Of a stretch of 64,000 nt of DNA, positions 32,132 to 45,663 are shown in pieces. The notes under the pieces are model-generated. The model saw nothing but the letters and a program-made list of their open reading frames with translations. It did no database searches and was not told where the DNA came from. The position numbers were made by a program, and so were the translations under genes. The stretch covers positions 2,223,501-2,287,500 of the forward strand of contig WAEK01000009.1 of the NCBI GenBank assembly GCA_011634665.1, written 5' to 3'. Within the stretch, counting starts at the first letter, position 1; every line of letters starts with the position of its first letter. The stretch comes from Mortierella sp. BCC40632. Lineage: Eukaryota > Mortierellomycota > Mortierellomycetes > Mortierellales > Mortierellaceae.

Positions 32132-32629
32132 TCAATTAAGGCTCGTGTCATGACCAACAGGTATAATAATATGTGTTTGTGTACCTACGGGTAGAGCTGT
32201 GGCAGAAGGGAGTGACGGCGCGGATGAGAAGATTGAGGACGTAGTAGGGGATATAGTAGAGAGGCTTAAAGGTGTGGTAGAGAGGCTTAAAGATGTGGTA
32301 GAGAAGCTTGAGGATGTCGTATAGAAGCTTGAGGATGTCGTATAGAAGCTTGAGGATGCCGTATAAAAGCTTGAGGATGTCGTACAGAAGCTTGAGGATG
32401 TCGTGGAAAGGCTCGAGGATGTGATAGAGAGAATTGAGGGTGTCGTAGAGAAGCCTGCGGATGTGGTAGAGAAGCCCGCGGGTGTGGTAGAGAAGCTTGA
32501 GGATGTCGTAGAGAAGATTGAAGATGTAGTAGAGAAGCTTACGGATGTAGTAAAAAAGCTGGTGGATGTAGTAGAAAAGAGTGAAGGTATACATTGGAGA
32601 AATTCAGTACTGAATTTATAGCAGAACAT
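32132..32629 (-). CDS. Ser/Thr-rich tandem-repeat ORF over a 21-bp minisatellite
   Basis: A 165-residue frame with ATG at 32629 reads about 17 seven-residue units of the type FSTTSSS, ending in a non-repeat tail. It is wholly produced by the 21-bp minisatellite. The opposite strand reads VEKLEDV heptads but has three stops. It may be a mucin-like surface protein or just an open repeat; there is no signal peptide, which argues against the first. Confidence 0.3.
   Translation of the reverse strand: MFCYKFSTEFLQCIPSLFSTTSTSFFTTSVSFSTTSSIFSTTSSSFSTTPAGFSTTSAGFSTTPSILSITSSSLSTTSSSFCTTSSSFYTASSSFYTTSSSFYTTSSSFSTTSLSLSTTPLSLSTISPTTSSIFSSAPSLPSATALPVGTQTHIIIPVGHDTSLN
32227..32590. repeat. 21-bp minisatellite, about 17 units
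   Basis: Degenerate tandem units of the type GTAGAGAAGCTTGAGGATGTC on the plus strand. The multiple of three keeps reading frames open on the minus strand throughout and on the plus strand in part. Confidence 0.9.
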
Positions 32630-32639
32630 TCAGAAAATA

Positions 32640-35600
32640 ATCCAAGGATCCAAATACAAGGTGTATCTACCATGAACATGTTGAAAACTTAACCACAAAT
32701 GTACTGACTGAGTTTATCCTATTTGGATGCCTCGACATACAGGTCCGGAAAACAGTGGGTTTGATCTCAGTATCTGGCAGCAACATGGTTAGTCGACTGC
32801 TTACGTGCTCTACCAAGGGAAGAGTGTTGGCCCACTCTCATCCCAATCTCTTGTTTGAACAACAATCAATAATGACTTTGGGAGATTTTCTATCCAAGCA
32901 AATAGAAGTCAAGTTCTGGCCGATATCATGGATCTGTAGTCATGCATCTTGAACAAGAGAAGTCCCAATGTGGGACAAACATGATGGATCAAGTGGCCTT
33001 TTGCATTAAAAAAAAAAGATCCGTGCCAAGGCGCGGGATTCGGTGTAAAATTCGCACTACACAAAAGCAGGAGATTCTAGCTCGCCAACACTGGATCGAG
33101 CCACCCCAAGTTGAAAAAAAATAAAAAGATTGTGAAAGATGAGTCCATTTCTCCAATGGGACTGACTGCTTTGCATGCACACCATTCTATCAAAAAAAAA
33201 TCTTTCCCAGCATTTACCTAGCCCCCGAAAAATTCTTGACAAACAAGCGGCAAGAGAGGATGGTTTTCGGGGTCCCGACTCACCATCCACCCTCATAATA
33301 CTAAAAATCGACATTGGTCCGACGCCTTGCCTGGACCGAGTTGCTTCCTTAATGGAAATGGGAGCAAATGAGGAAGGTAATCCTTGATCTTTGCCTGTCG
33401 AGTGGGTGCTAGAGATATCTTCAACATTGTTAACTGGTGGGATGAAAGAAACTAAGAGAAGACAAAGGCTTTAGCATAGCATCATTAGTAAGCATAAACA
33501 TTCCCAATCCCGATCGATCGCTCCTAAGATGTTAGTAATATCACTCTCTTGATGAGGTCGACTTGCGGTTTTTTGTAAAGAGAGCTTCGATGCAGAGAAA
33601 TGGATAGCAAAGGAGGAGCCTCTGCATTGCACACGAGTAAAGGAAACAAGAAAAGGGCTGTGTAAGGGCCTGGATAAGGTAAGAAAGTTTGTTCAGCGTA
33701 TGAAAAAGTGAGGCGCGTGCAATGGCGTGAGTAAGAAAGCTTGGACAGCCAATAAAAAAAGTGAGATAGAGAGAGGAGTGAGCAATGGAGTGGGTCGCCA
33801 TGAATGATACTGTCACTCCTCTGCGCCCTCTCAAAGTTTCATGGACCCTACTTCCTCACACTTTGGGGCTATTTCTTTTCCTTGCTCAGTCCCTACTCCT
33901 GCAAGCATGCCTTTTTTTTTTTTTTTTTTTTTTAATGGCATTGACACCCCAAGTCAGTCGCACTAGTTAGAGTCTCGATATCTATCGTGCCGTGCCATAG
34001 GACGCCTATCTGCAATAAAGCTCACCGCAGCCCCTGCTAGTGTCTGGTAGCTTTGATCCGCTTTTGGCCTAAGATGACTTGCTTGGCTGAGCATTTCTCA
34101 ACGAATGGAATTCTCGTTCGATAACTACCCATCCAGTTGCTCCACTTCGCCCGTTGATTGCAACCATACTGAAATTCTTTGTTAGTCACGGGTTCTCTTG
34201 CAGTCGACTCTCCAAGTAGTTGGCCATTTTTATGGCAGCCTTGCGTCTTGGTCATCCCCTTTGGCCTTAGTGGATCTGCTTTCTGATTGTGACCAATATG
34301 AACTCGTAAGTATGTGACCCCATTGTGAAATGGACGTTAACTGAGCATTAGTAAGCCTAGTTATTTCGAGTATAGCTTTCTTCTTGTGGGCTGAGGTGAT
34401 GGAAGGATTGGCTTCAGCAGCTCGGTTTGGTGGCATATGCGAAAGTATAACGCGAGTCTAATTTGTAGGGAGGCTTTTTCTTCTCCACCTGCTTCCTCCA
34501 AACTTTTTTCTCCTCCATCAACGTCCTATCTTATTCTCACCTTCAGTACCGCCCTGCTCTTTATCACACTCTCGTTTTTTTCCTGGAGGAGCATCTTGTA
34601 TGTTCCGCCGAGTTCAGAGTTCTTGCCTATCGAGATACAGCTGAGCTTGTACTATCTACATTCAGCTATATCACAACTGGATCTTGGGGCGTTTGGTAGA
34701 GATGAGGAGATACCACAGAGCGAGGGGGGCCGCATGGCTCCAACTCGTGAGCGATATGACAGGTTTATTTTATCAAGACGCTATAGTTTACCTTTTTGCA
34801 TATTTAGTGGCGCTGACACTAAACCGACTCTTTGCTTCCTCTTTTATCCGCATTGCTCTTTGTTCATCATCCTTCTCGGTTCATCCCTTTGGGGGATTGC
34901 TGTAATAGTGCATTAGGTGCCTCAGAGGAGAAAAATAACATATCAACGCGATTGAGATTGTGTTCATTGGGTTCTTGTAAACAAGGAACGCTTGCTTGAT
35001 TTCTTCAAGTCTGGAATGACTGGCTCTTTCACTGGAAAAGCATTTTACATAAAGGACTTGTCTGACGACAACCGACTGGAGGTAGGAAGTGCTCTATGGA
35101 TGCTATGACTAGCTATGCCTTCTTGGCGCGCGTGTTTTCTATAATGTGAGCAGTACTGTGTGTGGATGATCTCAGTTTTTTGACTACAGAACCTTCCCAG
35201 GAAGGACGCCTTTCGAAGTGTAGTTTCTATTCATGCAGTTAGCCGGCTGATCCCACGTTTGAGCCATCAACTGGCTAATCTTAGACCGCCGCTGTGCGTT
35301 TCTTTTTCGTTCCCGTCCTTCTACTTGGAGTCTCTACTCATACTCTTGGAAGGTTCCATCAAAAAGGTCAGGACACACAAGCAACTGCCTAGATGAAGCA
35401 CATGTGGCTCGGCCACCCTGACAAACAATTTCCTATACTGCTGTAAAAGCTGTTGAGATGCTAATATTGTAGAGGAAGCCTGAGTCAGTGTCTATTCTTA
35501 CTAATTTAGAACGCCCAGAGCAGGTATGAGCAGCAACAAATACCCACACTCAGCGGAGGCTATCACTCCTATCGCCGACGCTTTTGTTTTGAATTTTTTC

Positions 35601-36375
35601 ATTTTCTCTTTTCCGATCTGACCAGATTACCACTGACACAAGCCTATCATCCTGATCATCTGTTTGCACATCCTTTTCGCAACTCCAGGTCTTGCTCATG
35701 TCTCTTGCACGTCACCAAGGTCACCCATTCAAAGTACCTGCCTTTGCTTCAGCTATGACGAACCCTCTTTATTTCATCCACTGACACCAGCCCACCTTCA
35801 CTTGCTTGTGCCATTCTTGTAGGTATTTTTTCTTGTGCAGTGTTGATACTTGATTTTCCTTCTTCCATTGGATGGTACCTAATTTAGTGTTTGTTGTATT
35901 TTGCTTCTCGCCTCTTTTTTTTTTTTTTTTTTTTTTCCTCCTAATCTCTCACTCATCTCACTCACTTGCTCGCTGAATACTAGAGAATACGCCAGGGGCA
36001 TAGCAAGCTGACTTTGCTGTACGGAGATGCAGCTTGCGCCAATTAGATGGAGAGTCATGGTCACCAAAAGTTGCAAATCCACCGATAACTTGGTTTGCCT
36101 GTGCGTTTATTGTCTCAAAGGACATGCAAAAGGGACAAATTGGCTCTACTTGTACCACGACACACTCTTATTGTTCCCCTTGTGCAATCGGTTGCCTTAC
36201 ATTTCTTGGACACCATTGGTTCCTGACTCGATCCAATTGACTCTATACCATTCAGCCACTGGTTACTCCGATCCATAAGGTACAGACGGAAGCTGACCAG
36301 GTTTTATGGGGAGGGAGTCTCCAGTCCTTCATCCAATTTCCGTTCTCCTGAATTCACTGATTGAATATGAATGTC

Positions 36376-36422
<47 letters not shown>

Positions 36423-37480
36423 AAGAGAGAAAGAGATAGAAGTGGTGAGGGGCATAGACCAATTGGTCCGTTCAGAAGGAAAAAGTGTACGTACAACGCT
36501 TAACGGTAGGGAAAGTAAGACGGGGATCAAAGGGAATCAGAGAGCCATGCTCAACAATCCAGGAGCTGTCGAGTTATGGCGCTTTACGGTAGAATGTGAT
36601 CACAATGAGCAAAAGCGAGACCTTCTCACATATCTCACTTCCAAGCAAAGAAAACTAGGGGAGAGACTAGTTTTTTTTTGACTAGAAAGATGTGAGCAAC
36701 AGAGCGATTGGGTGTAAAGATAGGGCCAGGAAGGAAAGGAGCAGACACCGGAAAAAGCGATGGGTTTACAGGAAGACTTGAGCGACCTGGGAGAGGGGGG
36801 GGGAGAACAGCCAAGACCAAGAAGTGGTGAGAGCTGCTCATTGGGTAATTTACTCCTAGTGGCATTCGCTACTTTTCCCTTCCTTTCCTTTCCTTTCCTT
36901 TCCTTTTTTTTTTTTTTTTTTTTTTTGAGCAGAGTCGGTTGGGCGCCTAATTGGATGCAACGGTTCGACTATACTTGGGCGCAGCTCAGCAAGTAAAGTC
37001 CCTGAGCCAAGGTCTAGAAACGTCTAGCTAGACGCCCAGTTCTCACTCGTCTCCCATTCCAGCAAAAAGACTTCCCAAAAAAAAAAAAAAGCAACATCGA
37101 GTAGGAAATCTCTCTATAGAAGAGAGGAGATTGTGACACGGACTAAGAAGAACACAACCCAGTTTCTTGTTTGATTTTCTCGGGTACAGCATAGTGACAA
37201 TCGGTGAATATGTCCAATCTACAAGCTCTTTTTTTGCGATGGAGGTTTGTCCTTCATCTAGCCGAGGTGAAGATTATTATGCACCATTTTGTGCGCCCAA
37301 TCTATTCACCTTCACCCGCCTAATTGATCAGCATAACCTTACAGTACAACTCTCCTTCTTCTCTACATGTTAAATGGTGGAATAGGTGCATCATGCAAAC
37401 AGATGTCTAGGTCCCTCGGATATATTGTTATTTACTGACAAGCACAGCTACAATCGAGAAAACAACAAACTAGGTGGGAA
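32640..37480. other. No recognisable gene
   Basis: Short frames only, with long T tracts near 33910-33933, 35920-35936 and 36903-36926, a CTTTC microsatellite at 36872-36905 and the (GA)n described separately. Nothing resembling a domain or exon chain was found on either strand. Confidence 0.45.
36379..36430. repeat. (GA)n microsatellite
   Basis: About 40 bases of GA dinucleotides followed by imperfect GAAAGA units. Confidence 0.95.
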
Positions 37481-37544
37481 TACTCATTAATGGAGTAGAG
37501 GGTGAGGAGAGGAAAGGGGGTTAGAGGAATAAGTGAGGTGGTAT

Positions 37545-38208
37545 CTAAGGCTTTGGTGGTCCCTTCTTAGCAAAGTGGATTCTTCGGCATCCTCCGCGGC
37601 AGATGTGAAGACCCTTTCTGAATCCGGGCAAGGTCTTCTTCTTGAAGACAGACCACTCGCTGGCCTTGAAGCCGGCCTTCTTCCAGTTGTAGTTCTTGGC
37701 GTAGTAGACATCCTCGTTCTTGCCCAGAGTCTTCGAATTGCACAAGACGTAGGACTCGAACATGTCCCTGGTGACCAAGGAGGCATTGCCATTCAAGCCC
37801 TCGAGTTGCTTAACGCATGGCTATGAGGAAACAGACAAAAAAAAATCGTCAGCTCAAAGTGAAATGAGGGGGGGGGGGAAGGGTGTTGTAGAGGATTGGA
37901 GCGAATACATAATCAAACATGAGCCGTACCTTGATATGTTTCTGCATGTTATCATACAAGAGCTTGATTCTGCCCTGGTCGCTCACTTTCATGTATGTCT
38001 TTGCGCGGATGTCGGGGGCATGGCCGAAAGGTGGCTTGAACTTGACGCACTGCGTCTGGCAGTCAACCACTTGAGCCATTTCCATTGCCGACCATGGGGT
38101 AGGGGTAGGGGCAGGGGCAGGGGTGGTCTTAGTAGGGGCCTTCTGGGCAGCAGCACAGGCGACGGCTGCTCCCAATAGAAGGAAGAGAGATTTGGTGATG
38201 GCGACCAT
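37545..38208 (-). CDS. Small secreted cysteine-containing protein
   Basis: Two exons, 38208-37930 and 37820-37545, with a GTACGG donor and TCATAG acceptor, in frame, 184 residues. The start is the ATG directly before a hydrophobic signal peptide (MVAITKSLFLLLGAAVACAAA). The mature part begins with a Lys/Thr/Pro/Ala-rich linker (KTTPAPAPTPTP) and then holds six cysteines (DCQTQC, PCVKQ, VLCNS, HICRGGC), which could form three disulphides. The C-terminus is basic (KKGPPKP). No known family is recognised; size and layout fit an effector-like or antimicrobial secreted protein, which is inference. The gene looks intact and isolated. Confidence 0.7.
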
Positions 38209-38219
38209 GTTGATTAGGA

Positions 38220-41200
38220 GTGTAACGGAAAAAAAGGAGAGGAGAGGTTTGAGCTGAGGAGAGAGGGGAGTTGGACTTCCTTTATATGTTTTGTCGAAAT
38301 TGAGAGGAAGAGGAGCACACAAGAAGAACAAAAATAGCGCTCAGTTTTTTTAGTCCCATTAGATGGGTCATTTATTACACCTCGCCCTCTCGAGGCTAGA
38401 GAGAAGAGAGCTTCCTTTTATGATTAATGAGGACTTGTGGGGTGTGCATTTGAGCTGTGGTCGCCAGGACATAATTGGCCGAGTGAGCCAATTGTCTGTG
38501 TCCGTGATAGTCCAGAGTCGTAAAGAGAGCCCGGCCGTAGTCCATGATCAAACCCAGAGCCGAACGAGAGAAAGAGAGAGCCCGGTTATTTACCCAGGAG
38601 ATTGCCTCAGTACGTATCTAACTCCAAAGCCTAGAGGGCGCCCGGCTCCTCTTTTGTCACATTCCTAGACTTTGAGGAAGTACAACATCTAGATGGGTGA
38701 TGGGCACAGTTGTCGGAGAAAGCGTTGTGGCCAAAGCAGGTCGGGGAATTGTCTGCGTCAAGCCAGTTGAGTTGTGATACAGTGTAGTAGCAACGGTAAA
38801 AGGTGCAGCTGTGCTGAACGCCCTAAAAGAAAAGAGAAGAAAGAGAGGAGAAGAGGAAAAAAAAAAAAGGTACAGCTCCAAGGTTGTTACATTGAGATGA
38901 AGATGAGATTGGCACTCGCAACAAGATGATTGGTCCATCTTCCATCTTTCTATTGAAAACCAGGGGATGGTAGCCAGCGTTCCTCATTGGTTGTGGTATG
39001 CGCATTTGCTTTCCAATTTTCTCAGACTCTTGCTTTGGTTTGCATTCTGAGAACACGATACAAGAGAGAGAGAGAGCGCGCTGGGGCAGGACGTTGTAGG
39101 AGGAAGAGTCCTTGGCAAAAAGGTGTGTGAATAGAGTAGAACAAGTCTATTGGGATGAGGAGACACGTGGGGAGAGACAATGTATTCCAGAATGGCTGGC
39201 TACCCTGAGAATGGATGGCTGTAGAAAGATGTCCTGTTTGATGATGGCAACGAGAGAGTCGTTTGTCCTGAACAAGGTTGTGAGTGAGAGGGGAAAGCCA
39301 ACTGTAGGCCATTGGAGGTAGAGCGTCAGTATGGCAAAACAAAAAAAAAAAATAAGCAACGGGGCTACTAAATCAGATGGACTTGGCATTCTGAGAGACC
39401 AAAAGTCCTCACTGATGATGAGAAAAAGCCCAGATCTAGCTTGATTCTCTGGCATGTGCGTTTGGCTCGACAGCGTCTACATCTAAGTTGGCAAGGACAG
39501 CTTCGATGGCGTCGATGGCGTTTGATGGCGTCAATGGCGTCGATGGCTCGCATTTACTTGGACGACAAGTGTGCTCAATAGTCGATCCAAGCCCCTTCCC
39601 TCTCCTTGGCTCGCTACCAAGCCCCTTCCCTGTCTACCAAAAGCAATCGTTGGACAAGAAGGGTTCAGACCCTGCATCTGGACGCACAGTCTTTTGGCAC
39701 CTCGTTTCTTTCTTCCCACCCTCGTTTCCCTATCACTCGCTCCGTACCTTGAGGAGAAGAAGAGCCGATCAATCTGGAGATCCCACTCGATCCTCCTGAG
39801 AGCCCTGAGGAAAAGTTATGCCTGGCTGAGGAGAGTCATGTGGGCCTGTCTTTCAAAAGAGAAAACAGGCGCCAGCATGATGCTTGCGCTTTCATACTTC
39901 CTAATCCTCTAACGCATGCAAGTGCATACTTTCCCTATACTTTATCCCGTGTTTTCTCGACGAGACAAAGAGTATCAACAATAACAATAGCCGGCGAAAA
40001 GAAAGAGGTGAAAGGTGAACCCAATGACAGGGCTAACTCAAGCAAGGGACACCGAGGAAGACACAAGGTGCTGGCAAAGATATTCCGCGCTTTCTATTGC
40101 TCTATCGCATTGGAATCCAGGGTTTGGAGCTAGTCTTTTCTGCCGGGGGGAAGGGGAGGAAGCAGCTTCTTTACTAAATCCTACTATGGGACCATTTGAA
40201 TCCCACGTAGGTGTCCTGCCTAGAGTATTCTTCAATGGTCAACCAGCCTTCATCCCTTTCTCTCACCACAAACAATGATAGTGCTCTGGTATGTCTCTAC
40301 TGGACCATGGTGCAAGGTCCAACCCTCCATTCCCACCAACTACCAAAAAAAAAAAAAAAAAAAAAAAAAAAAGGAGTGAAGGACCCTTGAGCTTGAGACA
40401 GTGAAAAGAGTGGCAGTGGCAGAAGGGGGATCTCTCTCTCCCTTCTTCCTTTCGACTGCTCTTTATTCATCGCGTTCGCGCAAGGAAAAGGCGCAAGAGG
40501 ACAAAGAGAAGGGCGGGCAGTCGCATGCCAAAAAAGAGCAAATGCCTGACCGGTGCGCCACCCATGCAGAACCTCTCATTTGGCTAGTCCTTTCTTTTGG
40601 CTTTGCATCTGCTCCTTTCATCTTCTTTCTTTGCATCCCCATCGCCATTCTTCTCTTTCAAACTGGAGAGTCCCCTGTTCTCAGTTACATCTAACAATAC
40701 TTTTGTGCCACACTTTGATCTAGCACCCCATCATTGTCTGGAATCAATAAAAAAAAAAAAAAAAAAAAAAGCTCTCTGCCTATTACTTTCGCACTCTCGC
40801 GGTTGCTACCTATGGAGAGTCAGCAAAGGGACCATCCCAGGCAGGATAAAGGGCAGCAATGATCACTTGGTGCCGGAAGAAGACTCTGGGCAGGACCAAA
40901 GAGTTTGAGCTACTCTGATAGGCCCTTTAATACCTGGCTCTTGGAGACAGTAAGAACTATTATCTCCAGTGTAAGGAGTAGCTCATGGTATGGTATTCGC
41001 TATTGAATCTCTTTGAGGTGGAGTCTACAAGGAGTAGTACAGGAAACCACTAAAGACTGAAGAGGTCGCAGGTCTGGAAGGGCGCTGGATCAGGAAAACC
41101 TGGGCTATTCAAATCTTTTACACCAGTCCAGCTACGTTTAGAGGCTCGTCCTTTCAGCCAGGAACTGTCCCTTCAAACTTTCTTTGCGCGTTCACTGAAA

Positions 41201-42293
41201 GTAAGCTCTCTCTTCCTGAAGCAAGCAGATCGCCGTGTCTTGGTCATGATCAAGCGCCGCCTTTTCCTCAACAGCCACCCCTTCCCGTCATGCCTCAACA
41301 ATCTTAAGGGATTGATGTGTAAGGATGACAAAGCCAAATGTATGTATCGACACTTGAGAAGCTTACCAAGCGTTGTTCTTCAAGCTTCAAGATCGGTTCC
41401 GTCCAACTATCTCGATATTGAGAGTGTCATTGCCAAAGGATCCGCATCTTTCTCAAAGGAAACTATTAAGCAGCGAGTCAATGCACTGGCGTACTATCCT
41501 GACGCATTCCCAGAGTGTAAGAAGCTTTGTTCTGGTACCAAGAGGATGCTCGATAAATGTTTGCCAAGGATCCAGCCAAGTTCAAGGATGCCATTGATGT
41601 TAGGCATGTTCTCAGGCTGACCGTTATTCTTCAAACTTGGCTGGGCCTATCTTGAAGCCTGCCTGGAGAGGAATTGATCTTGCAGGAGAGCGCCATCGCC
41701 TGTCCTAGGATTGTTACTCACCGGGTTGCTACCAGGACTCTCAACACTTGACTGAAATCAACCTTCGTCCGACTGAAGCAGGATACGTACGTCCTGCTCG
41801 TCCAGAACTCATCCCTTATCTACACGGCAGTACTTGCGGTACTCTTTTTGTAACCTTTTGCCACCGGGTCAGTCATGTCTGTCTATCCATGACCTCTCAG
41901 GTGTCTCCACACTTCCTTGAGCATCATGGGCAGCGCAATTATCTTTCTCTTGGGACAGGCAGTAGAAAGCCCAAATGGACTGGTCTCTAGTCTTTACAGC
42001 CGATGATGTCTTTGTCAGTTGCTACAGTAGAACCCTCGCGGTAGAGGATATCTTTGACAGTCGTTACAGTAGCCATTTGCTTGCGAGACATTCGTCTTTT
42101 GCAAGAAATGGCCCAAGTCCTCTTTGTCCGCGCTCACGAGGTTATCAAGACTGGATTGATAGAACGTCTGGACCATACTATCTGCGTTGGACCCTTTGGA
42201 TCTTCATTATCCTGGACAGCCAGTACGTATGATAAGTTACCATCTTCATTTGCTAGTTGGAGGAGTGCGTTCTGGACTGCTCGATCTACCTCC

Positions 42294-42327
<34 letters not shown>

Positions 42328-42850
42328 CATTCCTAGGTCCAGCGCGTGCTTTGTCCTGGCAGCTGCAATACTTGTGGGACCTTGACCACGTTAACTTTCT
42401 CAAGCTGTCTGCCTCAAGGATGGATGCTGATCTCTCCTGTTGATATCATTTCACGAGCTCTTCTCTTCTGCCTGTGATACAGCTGGGCAATAGAGGAGGA
42501 ACCTCAAGTTCATTGGCCGAAGCCATGCCCCTGACTCTTTTGTGTCGTTTTCTGTATGCGTACGTATTTTAAGTTTTCTGGTGGAGCCTCATGCGGACAC
42601 CATCGGAACCCTCTTCATTCGCACATCTTCTAATTGCTCATTTCTCTTGCTGACCGACCTCATTTCGAAAAAAAAAAAAAAAAAAAAGTCGTTAGAACCA
42701 AGACCCTGTCTACGCTACGCTAGGTAACAGGGAGTGTGCAACGCGAAGCTTATTGCTGTGAGACAGCATAGACTAGCAAATGGATGCTAAAAAAAAAAAA
42801 ACCAGACAACTACATTCTCTCACATTCGCAAGCATTAGAGCGCATTAAAC
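38220..42850. other. No recognisable gene
   Basis: Low-complexity and scattered frames only. Contains a short (GATGGCGTC)n repeat at 39504-39547, A/T tracts near 40344-40372, 40748-40770, 42297-42327 and 42668-42687. A frame at 41240-41620 with several cysteines (LCSGTKRML, KCLPR) has no partner exons or family and is not called. Confidence 0.4.
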
Positions 42851-42857
42851 ACAAGAG

Positions 42858-43136
42858 ATGGACAAATTCAAGGTGCTTACGCTGGTCAACTTTGTCATCG
42901 GTTCCGCGGCCTTGTCTTTTCAAGTGGGCGTGTTATACCCTTGGCACCACCAGTTGGATGGCGACTTTAAGGAACTGGAGCGAAATCATCATAGTCGCTT
43001 GCAATTGTTCCATGACCGCAAATGGGAGAAGCTGAAAGAGATTGACTCGAAATTGGAGACGCTAATGAGGCAGCTGAATGAGGTGAACGGTAACCGACCT
43101 TCTCGAGAGGCCGAGGTTACGGAGGACCATCCTTAA
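42858..43136 (+). CDS. Small single-pass membrane protein with coiled coil
   Basis: Intronless 92-residue frame with ATG in GAGATGGAC context. Residues about 5-27 are hydrophobic (VLTLVNFVIGSAALSFQVGV) and form one membrane segment with a short basic N-terminus, followed by a conserved-looking LYPWHHQLD turn and a charged helical region (KELERNHHSRLQLFHDRKW to LETLMRQLNEV) likely to be a coiled coil. The layout resembles small mitochondrial inner-membrane proteins, but I do not recognise the family. Codon composition and clean ends suggest a real gene. Confidence 0.55.
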   Translation: MDKFKVLTLVNFVIGSAALSFQVGVLYPWHHQLDGDFKELERNHHSRLQLFHDRKWEKLKEIDSKLETLMRQLNEVNGNRPSREAEVTEDHP

Positions 43137-43550
43137 TAGAAAAGAAAAAAGAATAAAAAAAAAAAAAAGAGCAGCTACGGCAGCAGTAGCAGCAGGCAGC
43201 AGCAGCAGCATAATAAACCGTAGGCCTTGTGGCGGCTCCACCAAGTTTTTCTTTCTTCTTTTTATTTTAGAGTCGTTGGCACTGTGCCGAAAGAGAGTTG
43301 CTCATATCTCATGTGGCGAGGACCCCCAAGTCACCCAAGGGCAGTGTCCATAAAGTGGGCGGGTGTTGTCCCTACTTGAACAGTTGGCGGCCAGTTGACT
43401 TGGACCGTATTGTATTCTATCAGATTCTCTCCCCCTTGGAAGCTGTGGATATGCCGATAGCATGTGCACCCAGGCGCAGAGTTCCCGGAGGTCTAGCCCA
43501 ACAGATGTGGTGGCGGCAATGACTCTATTGACTGTCTTGCGAAGGTCGAG

Positions 43551-43632
43551 TCTTCTCGTATCAGTAGGTACTCGAGCCTGTCTCGTATCAGTAGGTACTC
43601 GAGCCTGTCTCGTGTCAGTAGGTACTCGAGTC
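43551..43632. repeat. 27-bp tandem repeat, three units
   Basis: Three near-perfect units of TGTCTCGTATCAGTAGGTAC followed by TCGAGCC. Confidence 0.85.
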
Positions 43633-43639
43633 TTTACTT

Positions 43640-45622
43640 CTGGATTGCAGGCGTCCCGAGATACTCTTGAAGAGTTGCAGCCAGACACCAGTCGAGAATT
43701 AGAGTGGGAGCATGGAACGGAAGAATGTTTTTTTTTTTTTTTTTTTTTTTAATCCTGGCATTGCTTTTCCTCTCCTTCAGTAGGTCAACCAGAATCTCTG
43801 AGTAATACAGCGAGAAGTGCTCCTGAATCAGGTTAGAGAGGGGCAAGGTGAGGGCTGATACAGGTGATATCGCCCGCAGCGGGACATGCCGACCAGCAGA
43901 GGATGGATATCGGGTAATCCAAAAAAAAAAAAAAAAAAAAAAAAAGCAATAACAACAACTTGCAGTTGCCCGCGGCTCTATCCGCGGATGTTTGTGATAT
44001 TCTCCTTTTCCCCCGTAACCTGGCCACCTTAACCGTATTTCGCCTACACCCGCACTAGTCAGACAAAAGAAGCAGAGTTCCGCGTTCCTGGCTTTCAGCA
44101 GTCGTCATTGTGTAAAAACAGCAAAGAGGGTTACATGCATCTGTTTCAGTCAGATCAAGAGCACTGTTAAAGAAGTCGAAGTGTGAAATGGTTGAGAGAT
44201 CTGGATGACGCTCGTGGAATGCTGTGAACTTGTGATGATTCATCCTGGTGCGTGTGTAACAATTGTAAAGAAGGTTGCAATAGCAGAATGAACATAAGTT
44301 GATGACCGAATATTAAAAGGTCAAAGAAGAGAACGAAATGTTAGTCGGTGGACACATGTTCATATTGGTTCAGAAAATGGGCTACATAGGGTTAATGTCT
44401 GCATTTCCGAGCGAGGGAGCGGCAAACTACTCACCTTTGTCACCGGATTGTCGTCCCTTTGGCACGAGAGGCACTGACTCAAAAAAAAAGAAAAATCATA
44501 AGTGACTGGGCTCGATGTGTGTCACCGTCTAGTTTCGGAAGTGCCCAACGCTACGCGACGCTAGGCGAAGCAACGCGTTAAAAAGCGGTGTATGCTCCAA
44601 GGGGCAAGAGCAACAACACACGCTGATGGTGGTGGCCTTGAGATAGGAATGACTGTCTTCGAAACGCGTTGCTTGATCGCCCTTCCATCGAATCATGGGC
44701 AAAAGGAGCAAATGACTGACACCAGTCTGCAGGATGCAGCGAGTCAAAAAAAAAAAAAACGCCACTCACCATGAAGCTAGTGGCCAACCTATTTGCGATT
44801 TGCATTCGCCAGCTCCTCTTGCATTGCCGTCCATCTTCTCTCGCCGTTTCCTCCTCCAAATGGATTGTGGAATAGAATCCTACATTGTCGCCCGCTCACG
44901 GTTCGATCGCAAACGTTCTCTGTATCCTCTCCCACCATGGCCTTTTCTTTTTCTCCTTTTTCTTTTGAGAGATGTGCTCTAGCCTGTCTATTCTCCCTTC
45001 TCAGCCCTTCTCTGGATGCATCATGCCACCGATTCAATCACTGACAGAGACATACTCAACTCGCCAGACATGTGACATTGGAAAAGTATCCTTTGCGCAT
45101 CAGGATACCATTAGACTAAGAAGCGCTCGGATGCACACCAGAGACACGAGGAACAGGCACACCCGATAATGGAGCGGATAGTCCAGCGAGCGATGCAACA
45201 CATGGGAGTCTGGGCATCCAAATTCTGCCGCAGCCAGTTATGGGTCTCTGTGACCATGGCTTTGACATAACTGGGAATCATGACGAAAGCAGTTGAACGA
45301 AAGATGTTTTTTTGATGAAAGTGAAAGAAGAGGATGACTTTCTGTCTGGAGAAATGGTCACATAGGAGGTATTCTTTCACCACCTTTTTTTTTTTTTGCG
45401 TATGAAACGAATGGAAAGCGTAAGAGGAGAGCGGAAGCTAATATTCTTGGAATATTTCTGCTAGCATTAATAGGGTTTAATGAAATCTCTAGAGTCAAAG
45501 AAGGCTACCACCGTGAGAAAAGTAAGGATGTGCTCAGGAAAGGCGCCGCCATATCAATCGCTAATGAATTGTATGGATGGTTACTGCAGATTGCTGCCTT
45601 GACTTTTAATTACTCTCGGCTG

Positions 45623-45663
<41 letters not shown>

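Noticed and set aside
32403..32621. Coiled-coil protein on the plus strand of the minisatellite
   Set aside because: The same repeat upstream has three TAG stops in frame and no start codon context is evident.
41240..41620. Cysteine-containing ORF of 126 residues
   Set aside because: No signal peptide, partner exon or family; upstream and downstream sequence is non-coding in appearance.
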